DNA from: Acidobacteriota bacterium
GTDB taxonomy: Bacteria; Acidobacteriota; Terriglobia; Acidiferrales; UBA7541
NCBI GenBank assembly: GCA_003223325.1
Contig: QHYS01000203.1
Location: 1-59,421, forward strand
Direction of reading: 5' to 3'
Length of the DNA stretch: 59,421 bases
Part shown: piece by piece, positions 18,071 to 30,500 of the stretch
Numbering within the stretch: the stretch's first letter is position 1
Layout of the letters: every line of letters starts with the position of its first letter
Position numbers and translations under genes: made by a program
The notes under the pieces: generated by a model
Seen by the model: the letters and a program-made list of their open reading frames with translations, nothing else
Told to the model about the DNA's origin: nothing
Databases searched by the model: none

Positions 18071-19627
18071 TTGCCTTTCGAGCCGCTCGACCAGTACCTC
18101 CAGCGCAAGAAAAAGCTCGCCGAAGTTAAAGCGCTTGGCGACGATCCCTACCCTCATAAGTTTGAGCAGACCTCGACGCCGGCTCAGATCGTTGCTGCTC
18201 ATGGCCAGAGCGATGCGGCAACCCTAGAGAGTCAGCGCGTAAATGTGCACACGGCCGGTCGCCTTTTGACCCTGCGACTCCACGGGAGAGCCGGCTTCGC
18301 GCATATACGGGGAGATGGCGCCCGACTACAGATATACGTCAAGTTCGATGCCGTCGGTGAGCGGGCCTTCCATCTCTTCCAGCTGCTGGATCTGGGCGAC
18401 ATCGTTGGCATTTCCGGCCACTTGTTTCGGACCAAAACGAATGAATTGACGGTCTGGGTCGACGCCCTGAAGTTGCTTTCCAAAGCTCTGCTCCCCCTGC
18501 CAGAGAAATGGCATGGTCTGGCGGACGTGGAACTCCGTCACCGGCAACGCTACCTCGACCTTATCGTTAACTCCCGTGTTCGACAGACATTTCTCCGGCG
18601 CGCCGAAATTCTGCGCGGATTGCGCGCGTTCTTCGATGCGCGCGGTTACGTCGAAGTGGAAACACCGATGATGCAGACTATCGCCGGCGGGGCCACCGCG
18701 CGCCCGTTCATCACGCGCCACAACACGTTTGATCTCGATCTCTACCTGCGCATCGCCCCGGAGTTGTATCTGAAGCGCTTGCTGGTGGGAGGATTCGACC
18801 GCGTCTATGAGATCAATCGTAATTTTCGCAATGAAGGTGTTTCCAGCGAACACAATCCCGAGTTCACCATGCTGGAGTTCTACCAAGCGTACAGCGACTA
18901 CCGCGACCTCATGACCCTCACTGAGGAACTCTTCGCCTCTCTCGCGCAGAGAATCTGCGGCTCAGCGCAAATCACCTTCGGTGACGTTAGGCTCGACTTC
19001 AGCTGCTGGCAGCGCCTTTCCATGCGTGAAGCAATCACGCAACACTGGCCTGTACAAGCGGGACCAGCTCCAGACACCGCGCATTTGGCTGCCCTTGGCG
19101 GGCCCCGCGCCGTTGCCACGCGTTATAACCAATGGCTGCAGAACGAGGCCGTGCGATCATCAGCCGCGTCTCGGGGGCCGTTGCTCGAGGTCAGCTCCAT
19201 GTCCGACGGTGAAATTACTGGTCTGCTTTTTGAAACGCTGGCCGAGCACAAACTTATTCAGCCAACCCTGCTCTACGATTTCCCCACCGATATCTCTCCT
19301 TTGGCAAAATGCCGTCCCGACGACCGCTCTCTCGTTGAACGATTCGAGGTGTTCGTGGCCGGCATGGAATTGGGCAATGCCTTCTCCGAGCTGAATGATC
19401 CCGAGGAGCAGGAACGCCGCTTTCGCCAACAAGTCGCCCGCGGCGGAGAAGAAGTGCCGCGCGAAGTCGATCTCGACTATATCCGCGCGCTTTCTCACGG
19501 CATGCCGCCTGCAGCCGGAATGGGCATTGGCATCGACCGGCTTACCATGCTCTTCACTGATTCGCACTCCATCCGGGAAGTCATTTTGTTCCCGCTGTTA
19601 CGGCCACAGCCGGACGCGAACCAATGA
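18071..19627 (+). CDS. lysS: Lysyl-tRNA synthetase, class II
   Basis: Charges tRNA-Lys with lysine in the cytoplasm. The 518-residue protein has the N-terminal OB-fold (about 57-150) and the three class II motifs. Motif 1 includes [17 protein letters not shown], motif 2 is [26 protein letters not shown], and motif 3 is [13 protein letters not shown] near the C-terminus. Length is typical. The TTG at 18071 starts the protein at [14 protein letters not shown]. Its stop overlaps the start of the Lol permease gene by 4 bases, so the genes are coupled. Confidence 0.96.
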   Translation: MPFEPLDQYLQRKKKLAEVKALGDDPYPHKFEQTSTPAQIVAAHGQSDAATLESQRVNVHTAGRLLTLRLHGRAGFAHIRGDGARLQIYVKFDAVGERAFHLFQLLDLGDIVGISGHLFRTKTNELTVWVDALKLLSKALLPLPEKWHGLADVELRHRQRYLDLIVNSRVRQTFLRRAEILRGLRAFFDARGYVEVETPMMQTIAGGATARPFITRHNTFDLDLYLRIAPELYLKRLLVGGFDRVYEINRNFRNEGVSSEHNPEFTMLEFYQAYSDYRDLMTLTEELFASLAQRICGSAQITFGDVRLDFSCWQRLSMREAITQHWPVQAGPAPDTAHLAALGGPRAVATRYNQWLQNEAVRSSAASRGPLLEVSSMSDGEITGLLFETLAEHKLIQPTLLYDFPTDISPLAKCRPDDRSLVERFEVFVAGMELGNAFSELNDPEEQERRFRQQVARGGEEVPREVDLDYIRALSHGMPPAAGMGIGIDRLTMLFTDSHSIREVILFPLLRPQPDANQ

Positions 19628-20850
19628 GATTTGCCTGGCTTGTGGCGAGGCGGTACCTGAGATCGCCAAACAGACCAGCGGTGCTTCGCCTGGTCACCTT
19701 GCTTGCAGTTGTGGGCGTCGCTTCAGGCGTCGCTACACTCGTGATCGCTTTGGCCATGAACACCGGATTTCGCATCACTTTGCAGGATCGCTTGCTCGGT
19801 GTTACTGCTCACGTCAGTGTTTCCCGCCCCGGCTCGGAAGCCCTCAGCGACTACGGAGAACTCGCCCACCGTCTAGGTGGCGTTCCCAGCGTGAAAGCAG
19901 TAGCGCCGGCTATCTACATCACCGTGCTCCTATCCTCGGGCGGACGCGCCCATGGCGTCGTCATAAAGGGTATTGATCCCGTACTGGAGCCCAAACGCAA
20001 CGAAGCCCTGCAGAGAGTAGTTGCCGGAACCGCAGATTTTGCTCCGGACGCCAGCGGCTTCGATTCTGTCGTCGTGGGAAAGATGCTTGCCGATGATTTG
20101 AAATTAAGGCCGAATGACTATGTCACGCTGACCAGCCCGGCCGGTCATATGACACCGTTCGGAATGATTCCTAGGTCCCAAAGGTTCCGTATCAGCGGCA
20201 TCTTTGATTCCGGCTTCTACGATTACGACGCGAATTGGGGTTTTGTCACGCTCCGGGCTGCGCAGAACCTTGCCGGCGTCGGCGACGTTGCCAGCGTTCT
20301 CGAGTTCCGCATCGCGGATGTCGATCGCGCCGAAGAACTGGGGGTGCAACTCGCCCGCGAGGCCGGACCGGGTTATGTAGCCACCACGTGGATGGACGAA
20401 AATCGCGCTCTTTTTCGCGCCCTGCGTCTAGAGAAACTGGTTACGGCCTTGTTCATTGGTTTGATAACTTTTGTAGCAGGGTTGAATATTCTCGTTGTCC
20501 TGGCGATGACCGTGAGTGACCGCGCCCGCGACATCGCGGTCTTGATGGCTATGGGCGCGCGGCGCCAGCAGATTCGCAGGATTTTTGTTTTACTTGGAAT
20601 CGCCGTCGGCGCCTTCGGAACGGCCGTAGGTCTCATTGCCGGTTATTCCCTGGCCTGGGCGGCGGGTTCCTATAGGCTGATCCCATTGGATCCCCAGATC
20701 TACTCTGTACCCTTCGTGCCGTTCCAACCCAATCCAACGGATGCTTTGTGGATTGCCGCCGCCGCCCTGGGAATCAGCATTGCTTCCACACTCGTACCAG
20801 CTCGGTCCGCGTCACGCATCCAGCCTGTAGAGTTGCTGCGCTATGAGTGA
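19624..20850 (+). CDS. Lipoprotein-releasing ABC permease LolC/LolE family
   Basis: A 408-residue FtsX-type permease that moves lipoproteins off the inner membrane for delivery toward the outer membrane. It shows an N-terminal TM helix (about 17-45), a large periplasmic domain (about 46-265), and three C-terminal helices starting about 270, 315 and 365. The sequence [14 protein letters not shown] is the cytoplasmic coupling region between the helices. The start codon overlaps the lysS stop. The ATPase partner follows at 21211. One permease gene is present, so it may work as a homodimer. Name LolC, LolE or LolF cannot be told apart. Confidence 0.85.
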   Translation: MRFAWLVARRYLRSPNRPAVLRLVTLLAVVGVASGVATLVIALAMNTGFRITLQDRLLGVTAHVSVSRPGSEALSDYGELAHRLGGVPSVKAVAPAIYITVLLSSGGRAHGVVIKGIDPVLEPKRNEALQRVVAGTADFAPDASGFDSVVVGKMLADDLKLRPNDYVTLTSPAGHMTPFGMIPRSQRFRISGIFDSGFYDYDANWGFVTLRAAQNLAGVGDVASVLEFRIADVDRAEELGVQLAREAGPGYVATTWMDENRALFRALRLEKLVTALFIGLITFVAGLNILVVLAMTVSDRARDIAVLMAMGARRQQIRRIFVLLGIAVGAFGTAVGLIAGYSLAWAAGSYRLIPLDPQIYSVPFVPFQPNPTDALWIAAAALGISIASTLVPARSASRIQPVELLRYE

Positions 20851-21210
20851 TTGCGCTACGGATTCCTGCACTCTCGAAATACGGTCAAACCTGGTGCGCT
20901 TGCTCTCGACTTTGGCGCGTCGCGTGCTCCTGTGTCTGGTTTAAGGATGCGAGGCGTCGTGTTTGAAACAGACTCGTCACATCGAGGGACTCCAGCGTAT
21001 CGCAATTACCGTAGATGCAACGGTTTGTGAGGAGAGGATTCGGCACTCATAACGACCCTAACCTGTCGGCGGCAGTTTCTGGCAGAAAAGGGGAAAGATT
21101 TTAGACTGCATGGGTTAGGAACCTAGATGTTGGCTTACTTGGTTGGACAGCAATCTGGAACCGGAATTTGGCATCATACAGAGTGTAAGGCTGCGCATTT
21201 GCGAGGAACT
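20851..21210. other. Noncoding spacer, nothing recognised
   Basis: 360 bases between the permease and ATPase genes. No convincing ORF, terminator or promoter was found. Short open frames exist but none resembles a gene. The break between permease and ATPase is unusual for a Lol pair, so the ATPase may have its own promoter here. Confidence 0.4.
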
Positions 21211-21993
21211 GTGAACGAGGTGGAAGAAACGCTGGCCTGCGATGAGGGCGCCGCTTCGGAAACTCCGGGTGGCGTCTGGTTGGAAGCCCGCTCCTTGCGC
21301 AAAGTCTATGGAACCGGAGCACGCGCGATCACGGTCCTAGACGCCATCGATCTTTCGCTCAGCCAAGGCGAAATGGTCGCCATCGTTGGGCCCTCTGGTT
21401 CCGGAAAAAGTACGCTGCTGCATCTGCTCGCTGCGCTGGACACTCCGACGAGCGGTACAGTATACTTTAATGCGAAAGCGCTGGGGGCGCGGCGAAGCGA
21501 TTCGCTCGCGGAATTCAGAAACCGCCGAATCGGGTTCGTTTGGCAACGGCACCATCTCTTGCCGGATTTTACGGCAGCCGAGAATGTGGCGATGCCCTTG
21601 CTGATGCGTGACGCCGCCTATGGCGAAGCGCTTCGCAAAGCCGAGGAATTGCTGGCTGAAGTCGGGTTGGCTTCTCGGATGCGGCAGAGAGCCGCAGAAC
21701 TGTCGGGGGGGGAGCAGCAGCGTGTGGCCATGGCGCGGGCCCTCGTGACCAAACCGGCTGTGTTGCTCGCCGATGAACCCACCGGCGATCTGGACGAACT
21801 CAACGCCGTCGCAATTATGGATTTGATCGAGCGCTTGCATCAGCACCACCTGCTGACTTCCATCCTGGCGACTCATAATCCTGTTCTGGCCAAGCGCTGT
21901 CGCCGCGTTCTGCGGTTGGAGCATGGCTTGCTCCGGCCTGACGCGGCTTACCCACAGACCCCTTTACCGGTAACCGAGGGAGAAAAGAGCTGA
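21211..21993 (+). CDS. lolD: Lipoprotein-releasing ABC transporter ATPase LolD
   Basis: A 260-residue ATPase if it starts at the GTG at 21211 (GAGGA lies 4 bases upstream), rather than the ATG at 21127 of the open frame. Walker A is GPSGSGKST, the signature is [15 protein letters not shown], Walker B is [12 protein letters not shown], and the H-loop is ATHNP. It powers the preceding LolC/E-like permease, using ATP hydrolysis to extract lipoproteins. Specificity within the MacB/LolD/FtsE group rests on the neighbouring permease. Three bases separate it from clpC. Confidence 0.87.
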   Translation: MNEVEETLACDEGAASETPGGVWLEARSLRKVYGTGARAITVLDAIDLSLSQGEMVAIVGPSGSGKSTLLHLLAALDTPTSGTVYFNAKALGARRSDSLAEFRNRRIGFVWQRHHLLPDFTAAENVAMPLLMRDAAYGEALRKAEELLAEVGLASRMRQRAAELSGGEQQRVAMARALVTKPAVLLADEPTGDLDELNAVAIMDLIERLHQHHLLTSILATHNPVLAKRCRRVLRLEHGLLRPDAAYPQTPLPVTEGEKS

Positions 21994-21996
21994 GCC

Positions 21997-24423
21997 GTGT
22001 TTGAACGCTATACGGAAAAGGCCCGCCGCGTGATCTTTTTTGCGCGGTATGAGGCCAGCCAGTACGGAAGCCCGTACATCGAAACCGAACACCTGCTGCT
22101 CGGTCTCATGCGTGAAGACAAGGCCCTGGCCAATCGTTTTCTCCGCACGCATGGCTCCATCGAATCGATTCGCAAGGAAATCGAATCCCGCATTACGATT
22201 CGCGAGCGCATCTCAACCTCGGTGGAAGTGCCCTTGAGCCAGGAATGCAAGCGCATTCTCAACTATGCCGCTGAGGAGGCGGAACGGCTCGGCCACAAGC
22301 ACGTGGGCACAGAACATCTCTTGCTCGGGATCCTGCGCGAGGAAAAATGTTTTGGCGCCGAGATACTGGCCGAGCGCGGCCTGCGCTTATCCTCGCTCCG
22401 CGAAGAACTTGCCCGCAGTGCGGGAGAAAAAGTTCAGGTCAATCGCCCCAAGGAAACTTCGCTCCTCGCCGAGTTCAGCCGCGATCTGACGCAGGCGGCT
22501 CTCGAGGGGCAGCTCGATCCGCTCGTCGGGCGCGAAAAAGAAGTCGAGCGCGTCATCCAGATTCTCTGCCGCCGTACGAAGAATAATCCAGTGCTGATCG
22601 GCGAGCCGGGTGTGGGCAAGACCGCGATTGTAGAAGGACTCGCTCAGTGCATTGCCGATGGCGATGTGCCTCCTTTTCTCGCCGACAAGCGCATTCTTTC
22701 GCTCGACCTATCCTTGATCGTCGCCGGAACGAAGTACCGTGGCCAATTTGAAGAGCGCCTCAAGACCATCATGAAGGAATTGATGGAAAGCCAGAACGCC
22801 ATCGTTTTTATCGACGAGCTGCATACGCTGGTCGGGGCCGGTTCGGCCGAAGGCTCGCTCGATGCGGCAAACATTCTGAAGCCTGCTTTGAGTCGTGGGG
22901 AAATTCAATGTATTGGCGCCACCACCCCTAGCGAATACCGCAAATCGGTGGAGAAAGATCGTTCCCTGGAGCGCCGCTTCCAGGCCGTGAAGGTGAATAG
23001 CCCCACGGAAGAGGAAGCCATTCGCGTTTTGCAGGGTGTCCGAGAGCGTTACGAAAAATTTCACGCCATCAGCTATACCGACGAAGCGATTCAGTACGCC
23101 GTCTATCTTTCCAGCCGCTACATCCCCGATCGTTTCCTTCCGGACAAGGCCATCGACCTCATCGATGAAGCCGGCGCGCGTGTCAAGCTGCGCCAAGCCA
23201 CGCTTCCCGACGAAGTAGCCGAAATGCAAAAGCGGGTGAAATTCATCACCCACCGCATGGAAACGGCCATCGCCAATCATGAGTTTGAAAAAGCGCGTTT
23301 CTATTCCGAAGAGGAACGCAAAGAAAAAGATAATTTGCGCCAATTGCGAGAGCGCTTGAAGCTGGATGATTCCACCACCGGCATCGTCGCGCGCGAAGAC
23401 ATCGAGGAAGTCGTGTCGCGCTGGACCGGCGTCGCGGTCACCTCAATCAAAGAAGACGAGCAGCAGAAATTGCTGCGCATCGAGCAAGAGCTGCACAAGC
23501 GCGTTATCAGCCAGGAGAAGGCCATCACCGCTCTGGCCCGCGCCATTCGGCGCAGCCGCGCCGGCCTTAAGGCGCCGGGCCGCCCAGTCGGATGTTTTCT
23601 GTTCCTCGGACCGACCGGTGTGGGCAAGACCGAAGTGGCTCGCCGTTTGGCCGAATTCCTCTTCGGCAGCGAGAAGTCCCTAGTTCGTTTCGACATGTCC
23701 GAATACATGGAAAAGCATTCCGTCTCGAAGCTGATCGGCGCCCCTCCCGGCTATGTGGGCTACGAAGAAGGGGGCCAGCTCACCGAACGCGTGCGCCGCA
23801 CGCCCTATTCGGTCATCCTGCTCGACGAAATCGAAAAGGCTCATCCCGACGTCTATAACATCTTGCTGCAGGTATTTGAAGACGGCCAGCTGACGGATGG
23901 TTTGGGCAATACCGTGGACTTCCGCAACACCATTTTGATCATGACCTCCAATCTTGGCGCGCGCCACTTGCAGAAGCGCTCCGCGCTGGGATTCCAATCT
24001 ATGGGAGAAGAGGGCGCCGGCAAATCGATGGACGAAATGGTTATGGGCGAGGTCAAGCGGGTTTTCAATCCTGAATTCTTGAATCGTCTGGATGAGATCA
24101 TTCTCTTCAACCCGCTCACCGATGACGATCTCTTGCGCATCATTGACCTTCTGGTTGGCCAGATCAACGACACCCTCATCCATCGACAGGTGCAAATTGT
24201 CTTGACTCCGGAAGCGCGTCAGTGGATTCTCGATAAGACCTGCGGCGATCGCAGCTACGGGGCGCGGCCGTTGCGACGGGCATTGCAAAGGTACGTGGAG
24301 GACCCGCTGTCGGAAGCATTGATCCAGGGAGGTCTGCAGCGTCCGGCGACGTTGGAAGTCCATGTCTCTGGAGACGGGCTGGGCTTCCGGCCGGTCGTCG
24401 AAGCAACCCCGGTTACCCACTAG
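21997..24423 (+). CDS. clpC: ATP-dependent Clp protease ATP-binding subunit ClpC
   Basis: A Hsp100 unfoldase that feeds proteins into ClpP. The 808-residue protein has two N-terminal Clp repeats (about 5-145), AAA-1 with Walker A GEPGVGKT and DELH ([15 protein letters not shown]), a UVR-type coiled middle segment around [16 protein letters not shown], and AAA-2 with Walker A GPTGVGKT and [12 protein letters not shown]. It ends with the D2-small domain. GTG start at 21997. The middle domain is short, as in ClpC, unlike ClpB. The adjacent genes are for the envelope; no clpP is in the window. Confidence 0.95.
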   Translation: MFERYTEKARRVIFFARYEASQYGSPYIETEHLLLGLMREDKALANRFLRTHGSIESIRKEIESRITIRERISTSVEVPLSQECKRILNYAAEEAERLGHKHVGTEHLLLGILREEKCFGAEILAERGLRLSSLREELARSAGEKVQVNRPKETSLLAEFSRDLTQAALEGQLDPLVGREKEVERVIQILCRRTKNNPVLIGEPGVGKTAIVEGLAQCIADGDVPPFLADKRILSLDLSLIVAGTKYRGQFEERLKTIMKELMESQNAIVFIDELHTLVGAGSAEGSLDAANILKPALSRGEIQCIGATTPSEYRKSVEKDRSLERRFQAVKVNSPTEEEAIRVLQGVRERYEKFHAISYTDEAIQYAVYLSSRYIPDRFLPDKAIDLIDEAGARVKLRQATLPDEVAEMQKRVKFITHRMETAIANHEFEKARFYSEEERKEKDNLRQLRERLKLDDSTTGIVAREDIEEVVSRWTGVAVTSIKEDEQQKLLRIEQELHKRVISQEKAITALARAIRRSRAGLKAPGRPVGCFLFLGPTGVGKTEVARRLAEFLFGSEKSLVRFDMSEYMEKHSVSKLIGAPPGYVGYEEGGQLTERVRRTPYSVILLDEIEKAHPDVYNILLQVFEDGQLTDGLGNTVDFRNTILIMTSNLGARHLQKRSALGFQSMGEEGAGKSMDEMVMGEVKRVFNPEFLNRLDEIILFNPLTDDDLLRIIDLLVGQINDTLIHRQVQIVLTPEARQWILDKTCGDRSYGARPLRRALQRYVEDPLSEALIQGGLQRPATLEVHVSGDGLGFRPVVEATPVTH

Positions 24424-24442
24424 CGAATCCTACGCCCGCAAG

Positions 24443-24467
24443 CCGTCCCTGGGGGCCGGCGGGACGG
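24443..24467. terminator. Possible hairpin after clpC
   Basis: CCGTCCC (24443-24449) pairs with GGGACGG (24461-24467). There is no T-tract after it, so it may be a weak terminator or RNA-processing site. bamA begins 29 bases further on. Confidence 0.35.
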
Positions 24468-24495
24468 TAAACAATTTGTCTTGGGGGGAGCGGCC

Positions 24496-27447
24496 TTGAC
24501 ATTTGCCACGGCCGCACATAAAAATTCCTGCCTGCTTCCTGGCGTTAACATTACGACGTTGCTCTCGCTCGTCCTCTGTTTGTTCACGCTCGGGCTGCCT
24601 TTGCGGGCTCAGATCACTCCTGGCGCGCCAGTGACTCCGCCCACGCCTGAGCCGCAGGTGAGTCCGCCCGCTCCCACTCCTCAGCAGAATACGCCCACTA
24701 TCCTGCGCATCGAGTTCCAGGGAAATCGCCGTATCCGCACGGAGACTCTGCAGGCGCGTATCTTCAGCCGGTCAGGCGATCCTTACAACGAGGACGCCCT
24801 CCGGCGCGATTTCCAGGCGCTTTGGAATACTCAGTACTTCGAGGATGTTCGCCTGGAAGTTCAAGATAACGCCAATAACCCAAATTCCAAAATTGTGATT
24901 TTTTACCTCGTCGAGCGCCCCATCATCCGCCGCATCGAGTACCACGGCATTAAGTCCATAACGGAATCAGACATCCTCGATCGCTTCAAAGATCGCAAGG
25001 TGGGCCTTTCTGTGGAAGGTCAATTTGACCCGACGAAAATCAAGAAAGCCGAAGTGGTGATCAAGGACCTCGAGTCGGAGCATGGTCATCAGTTCGCGGT
25101 GGTCAAGCCGACCTACGAAAAAATCCCCTCCACGAACGCGGTCAAGCTGGTTTTCACCATTGACGAGGGTCCCAAGGTCAAGGTCGGAACCATCACTTTC
25201 CAGGGCAACCGCGCCTTCTCGAATCGCAAGATCATAAGGTCCATGCACAATTCCCGCCCGACCGCTGTTCCCATGTGGCTATTCGATGTGCCCGTGATGC
25301 ATAAGACCTTCGACCGCCAGAAGCTAAACGAGGATCTGGAAGCCGGTATCCGCAATCTCTATCAGAGCGCCGGGTACTTCAAAGTGGTGGTCAAGGATCC
25401 CGTCCTGACGACTGTCGATGTAAATCGGGAGGGCTTGGGACCCCTTCCCATCATCGGTCACCAGCACGGCAAAGCCACAAACATCACCATCCCCATCGAA
25501 GAAGGCGAGGAATATCACATGGGACGGCTGGTGGTCCGCAGCGCCGATCCGGAGAAGGGCCTTTCCCTGAAACGCGAATATCTGGAATCGGTGTTTCCGC
25601 TGCACCAGGGGGATCTCTTCGACATCAGTAAGATTCGCAAGGCCATCGAAAACTACACCAAGCTGTACGGAGTCTACGGCTATATCGACTTCACTGCCGT
25701 CCCGCTCCCCGATGTCCACGACGACACCAAAATCATCGACCTCACGCTCGATTTCGACGAACAGAAGCAATACTTTGTCCGCCGCATCGATTTCTCGGGA
25801 AATACCACCACCCGCGACAAGGTCATTCGCCGCGAACTCATGCTCAGCGAAGGAGACATCTTCAATAACCATGCCTGGGAGCTGAGCCTTCTCCGTCTCA
25901 ATCAGTTGGACTACTTTGACAAAGTCAAACCCGAAAATGCTGAGATTAAACGCAACACCAAGCAAGGCACCGTCGATATTTTGCTGAAGCTCAAAGAGAA
26001 GGGCAAACAGTCCATCAGCTTGACTGGCGGCGTAAGTGGGCTTGCCGGCAGCTTCATTGGCCTCAGCTATCAGACTAATAACTTCCTCGGTTTGGGAGAA
26101 ACGCTAACGCTATCCGGACAGGTCGGCAACATCGAGAAAAGCGCCCTTTTTGGCTTTACCGAGCCCTATCTGTTCGACCGGCCGATTGCTACCGGTTTTA
26201 CCGTTTCCTACACGAGCTTCAATTTCAATCAGTCGCAGCAGGAATCCATCCTCTTCGGACAGAAAATTCAAATCAACCCAAACATCGAACAGGATTACAC
26301 GCAGAACACCGTCGGCGGCACCATCTTCGCCAGTTATCCTTTGCGAAAGTTTTCTTTTGCCAGGCTTGGATTAAGCTACGGCTACTCGCGAACGGATATC
26401 ACCGCGTACAGCACGGCCTCGACGGATCTTTTTGAAATCTTGAATTTCCAGTCCCTCGCCGGCCCTTCAGCGCTTACAGGCATTGTTTCGAGCTATCTCA
26501 ATCCGACCTTGACCTACAACACTGTAAATAATCCCATGAACCCGACCAGTGGGAGGTCGCTGTTTTATTCCTTCAAAGTCGAAGGGCTCGGTGGCAACGT
26601 GAAAGCCATGACGAACGTTTTGGAGGCTAAGTATTTCCATCCCATCAACCACAAGCGCAACGTGTTGGCCTTCCATTTCGTCGGCGCTTTCTCCACGGGT
26701 TACGGCAATCGTGTCGTCCCGCCTTTCGAGCGGCTTTTCCTGGGTGGCGAGCAAGACTTGCGGGGGTTTGATATTCGCACGGTCACACCGATTGCCTTTA
26801 TTCCCTTGGCCACCACCACCTCGTTTACCTATCTCGACCCGACCCACCTGGACATTGCGGGCAACGCCACAAGGCGCGCCACCCCCCCCATACCTGTGCT
26901 CACCTTCGAGCCGTCTTTCCCGGGAGGCGACACCTCAGGAGTCTTTAACGCGGAATATCGCATTCCTATCGTTGGCCCAGTAACCGCCGCGGCTTTCCTC
27001 GACGCCGGTGCCGTTGGCATATTGCGAAAAGATCAACTGCAGCTCAATGGGAGCGGTCTCGCCAGCATTACTTCGCTCTTTCCCAATTTCACCAACAACT
27101 CGTTGTTGATTCAGCCGGGAACCGATTTCAGACCTCGGGCTTCCGCCGGACTCGAGTTCGTAGTGCAGTTGCCCATCATCAATGCGCCCTTCCGCCTCTA
27201 CTGGGCTTATAACGCTGATCGCTTCGAGCAGCAGATTGCCGCGCCGATAACCGACTTCCAATCGGTCAACTATCAGAATTTGAGACTGTCGGTGGATCCC
27301 AGTTGTCCGCTCACGCGGCAATCGTCAAGCTGCCTCTGGGATTCCCAGATTCTGCCGCAGCTGCGGAATTACCAGGTGAATACGCAGCGGATCAACTTCT
27401 TCGAGCCAAAATCAACCTTCCGCTTTACGGTCAGCCGGACATTCTGA
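24496..27447 (+). CDS. bamA: Outer-membrane protein assembly factor BamA
   Basis: The essential beta-barrel that inserts proteins into the outer membrane. Start taken as TTG at 24496, as GGAG ends 5 bases upstream; the frame also opens with TTG at 24481. A signal peptide is seen (TLLSLVLCLFTLGLPLRAQ). A Pro-rich stretch follows, then several POTRA domains from about residue 65 to 500 (patterns such as IEFQGNRRIRTETLQ and ITFQGNRAFSNRKI). The rest is a 16-strand-type barrel, with the conserved L6 motif as RGF in EQDLRGFDIR and a C-terminal Phe (RFTVSRTF). The 983-residue length is long for BamA, partly from loops. Neighbours: clpC upstream, YVTN lipoprotein then skp downstream. Confidence 0.94.
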   Translation: MTFATAAHKNSCLLPGVNITTLLSLVLCLFTLGLPLRAQITPGAPVTPPTPEPQVSPPAPTPQQNTPTILRIEFQGNRRIRTETLQARIFSRSGDPYNEDALRRDFQALWNTQYFEDVRLEVQDNANNPNSKIVIFYLVERPIIRRIEYHGIKSITESDILDRFKDRKVGLSVEGQFDPTKIKKAEVVIKDLESEHGHQFAVVKPTYEKIPSTNAVKLVFTIDEGPKVKVGTITFQGNRAFSNRKIIRSMHNSRPTAVPMWLFDVPVMHKTFDRQKLNEDLEAGIRNLYQSAGYFKVVVKDPVLTTVDVNREGLGPLPIIGHQHGKATNITIPIEEGEEYHMGRLVVRSADPEKGLSLKREYLESVFPLHQGDLFDISKIRKAIENYTKLYGVYGYIDFTAVPLPDVHDDTKIIDLTLDFDEQKQYFVRRIDFSGNTTTRDKVIRRELMLSEGDIFNNHAWELSLLRLNQLDYFDKVKPENAEIKRNTKQGTVDILLKLKEKGKQSISLTGGVSGLAGSFIGLSYQTNNFLGLGETLTLSGQVGNIEKSALFGFTEPYLFDRPIATGFTVSYTSFNFNQSQQESILFGQKIQINPNIEQDYTQNTVGGTIFASYPLRKFSFARLGLSYGYSRTDITAYSTASTDLFEILNFQSLAGPSALTGIVSSYLNPTLTYNTVNNPMNPTSGRSLFYSFKVEGLGGNVKAMTNVLEAKYFHPINHKRNVLAFHFVGAFSTGYGNRVVPPFERLFLGGEQDLRGFDIRTVTPIAFIPLATTTSFTYLDPTHLDIAGNATRRATPPIPVLTFEPSFPGGDTSGVFNAEYRIPIVGPVTAAAFLDAGAVGILRKDQLQLNGSGLASITSLFPNFTNNSLLIQPGTDFRPRASAGLEFVVQLPIINAPFRLYWAYNADRFEQQIAAPITDFQSVNYQNLRLSVDPSCPLTRQSSSCLWDSQILPQLRNYQVNTQRINFFEPKSTFRFTVSRTF

Positions 27448-27507
27448 ATGAGCTATCAGCGCGCTTCGAGCCGGCAAAGAAAGGGCATAGAAATTGGAGA
27501 CAAGAGC

Positions 27508-30500
27508 ATGAAGGCGCGGTTGGGATGGCTTTGCGTCGCGCTCGTCCTCAGCCTGTCGGTAGCAGGATGCGGAAGCAACAATTCTTCCGCCGTCACCATA
27601 GCGATCACGCCGCCCTCGGCAATTGTCCTGCTCGGTACCAGTGTGCAGTTCATTCCCAGTGTTGCGGGATCGAGCAATGCCCTGACTTGGAGCGTGAATG
27701 GCATCCCTAACGGAAACGCCACCGTAGGCACAATCAGCGCCACTGGGCTTTATACCGCGCCTGTTGTGCGGCCAGTCTCTGCATCGGGAGCAGCTGTCCC
27801 CATCGTCTTCGCCATGGCCAACGCCTCCATTCCTAACTCCGGCTCCACGGGCGCGGTCATTGAACTGAAGAGCGGGTCTAATTTCACAAACTTCACCCCC
27901 GGTAACACCATCACCATCACGGGAAATTCTGTGGCAGGCTGGAACGGCTCATTCATCATCGTTGCGGCGGCGACGCTTCAGGACGGCAATTTCGGCGTGC
28001 AAATCGGCAACCCTCCCGGCCCCCCCGCTAGTGGTTCGGGCGGAACGGCGACGGCAACCCCGAACATCACTGTCACCGCCCAGGTCCAAAGCACCAGTGC
28101 TATCGCGAGCGCGATAATCACGCTCGATTCCGGCATCCGCGTTTCGATCTCGCAGCCGACCTGTACCATCGGGACAAATGAGACGCTCGATTTTGCTTCC
28201 TTGGTTACGGTTTCAGGTGTTTCTAATGTTACCGTTTCGGGTACCTCTAACCAACAAGTTACCTGGAGCCTCACTAGCGGCATCGGCGCCATCGATCCCA
28301 ATTCCGGCGTGTACACCGCTCCGGCTACTACCGGGACGGCCACTGTCACCGCAACCTCCGTTGCAGACCCGATTGAGAGTGCCAGCGCCACTCTCACGAT
28401 TGTGACCGCCGCGGATCCTACGCTCAGCTCGCTCAGCCCGCCCACCGCGGCGATAGGCGCCACGCTTCAGCAGGTGTATCTCACGGGCACTAACTTTATC
28501 TGCACAACGAGCGTGCTCGTGAATGGCAGCCCCCTCCCGAGTGGCTCGTTCTTTGCGGTCTCCTCCACTACGCTCCTTGTCAACGTTCCGGATTCGGTCC
28601 TGTCCACTCTGCCGACATCTGGTTCGACCGTCACGCTCACCGTTACAGTGGAGCGCCAGGGCGGCACGCAACAAGCGTGCTCTTCGCCTTGCCAGCTTGT
28701 CCTCTCGCCGGTGCGTCCGGCTGTCGTGGCTGCCACACCCGACAGCATTCAGCAACCGAGCAGCGGAACGACGTCGTTTAACGTGACCCTCGACGGCGGC
28801 TACTTCGGCACCGGCAATAGCCCGGTTGTTAACGCACAGTTTAACGGAAATAGTAACGGCACCCTCCAATTCAACTCGGATAGACAATTAGTGCTTGCCG
28901 TTCCAGTTTCCGACGTGACCCCTGGAACCGGCACAGGACCTGGACTCTATGCGATCAACGTCAAAAACAAAGTCAATACTTCCCTCATGGCCGCTGTCAA
29001 TCTCGCCGTGCAGCCTGCTTCTGCTCCCGTGCAGCTCGGCTCGCCAATCACTGTGGGTACGAGCCCAACCTCTGTCGCGATCGATACTGCCACAGGCATC
29101 GCCGTTGTCACCAACCAGGGTTCGAACAACATCACGCTGATAGACTTGGCCGCGCAAATGGCCGTCAATTCCCTTTGTACCGATGGCAGCCCTGGACCTT
29201 GCACGGCAACCGGGCCTGTTTCTGTAGCCGTCGATAACATTCGAAACCTGGCGCTCGTCGCCAATAACACGAATGCGACGCTCGCCGTCATAGATATCAA
29301 CGATCCTGCAGTGCCAAAACTGGCCGCTCCTTTAATGAGTTTTCCCTCCGCGGACCCCTCGACCGGCAACCCGGCTTCCCTGGCTCCGCGGGCCGTCGGA
29401 ATCAATCCTGTTACCGGGCGCGCCCTCGTCGCCTTCAGTTCTGGCGGGGGAGGATCCAATGCGGCAGCTATCCTTGACCTGACTCAATCACCTCCGGCGC
29501 TGATCAACGTGGTGAACATCAATAATGGGCCCAATTCACACATCGCCGTATCGTCCAGGCTGAACTGGGCGTTGGCCACACCCGGAGGCGCAGGATCGCT
29601 CTCCATCGTCGACTTGGGACGCCGGACGGTGAATTCGATCAGCACTCTCAGTTGCAGCTCAGGAATCGTGACGGTCAATACGACCGGCACAGTCGGTTTA
29701 TTCGCCGGCCAGCCCGTTCTCATCAGCGGACTAACCCCTTCCACCTTCGATGGCATCTTCTCGGTGAGAAGCGTGTCTAGTATGTCGTTCACCTATTCGC
29801 TATCGTCCTCATCGTCCTCTTCCTGTGCCTCCACGACCGGAAGTAGCACCGTAGCCTACGCGCAACCCGTTGCCACCATCGCAACAGATTCGAATCTTCG
29901 CGGCGTGAGCATCAACGACGAATCGCAAAAAGCCCTTTTCGCCAATCCAACGAACACAGTTCCGGTCTTTGTGTTCAACATTCTCGACCAGAGCTCCGTA
30001 TCGATAAACACAACGAACCTTGTCCCTCCCTTTCCAACCACAAATAATGTGGCTACGGCCTTGAATCCGCTGACGAACATCGGCGTGGTCATCAATAGTG
30101 GCGGGCAGGCTTTTATCGTCGATCCCGTCACTCCCACTGTGCTCTCGCCGCCGTTCACTGCCGGGGCTTCTCCCGTCGACGTTGCGATCGATCCCGCCAC
30201 GAATACAGCCGTGATCGTAAATTCAGGAAGTCCTGGTTCCGTGAATCTGTTTTCGCTTGGTGGCTCGTTGCGCGCCGCGCCGCAGATTGCCCAGAGCGGC
30301 GTGACGCCGGTAAGCTCCAAGGAGGGTTCCTATCACGCGACGATCAGCTCGAGTTTGAGCTCTGGCGCCACGGCGCCCGATCAGAATGTCACGCTGGTAG
30401 GAGTATTCACGACCACTTCCGTTCCGCGCCTCGATGGAGACAACGCGCTGATAACGTCATCTGGATTATCGCCCGCTGGCTGCGGCACCCCTCCAAACAT

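Noticed and set aside
17957-18202. Longer start for the unknown minus-strand gene
   Set aside because: It would cover the lysS promoter and overlap lysS by 130 bases; the sequence before the TTG at 17956 has no family-like features.
21706-21713. Run of eight G in lolD as phase-variation tract
   Set aside because: It encodes the conserved Gly-Gly of the ABC signature, so the run is explained by the protein.
23680-24420. 246-residue antisense frame in clpC
   Set aside because: Mirror of the AAA-2 domain codons; no domain and fully inside clpC.
28213-28887. 224-residue antisense frame in the YVTN lipoprotein gene
   Set aside because: Arg/Glu-rich shadow of repeats; no domain.
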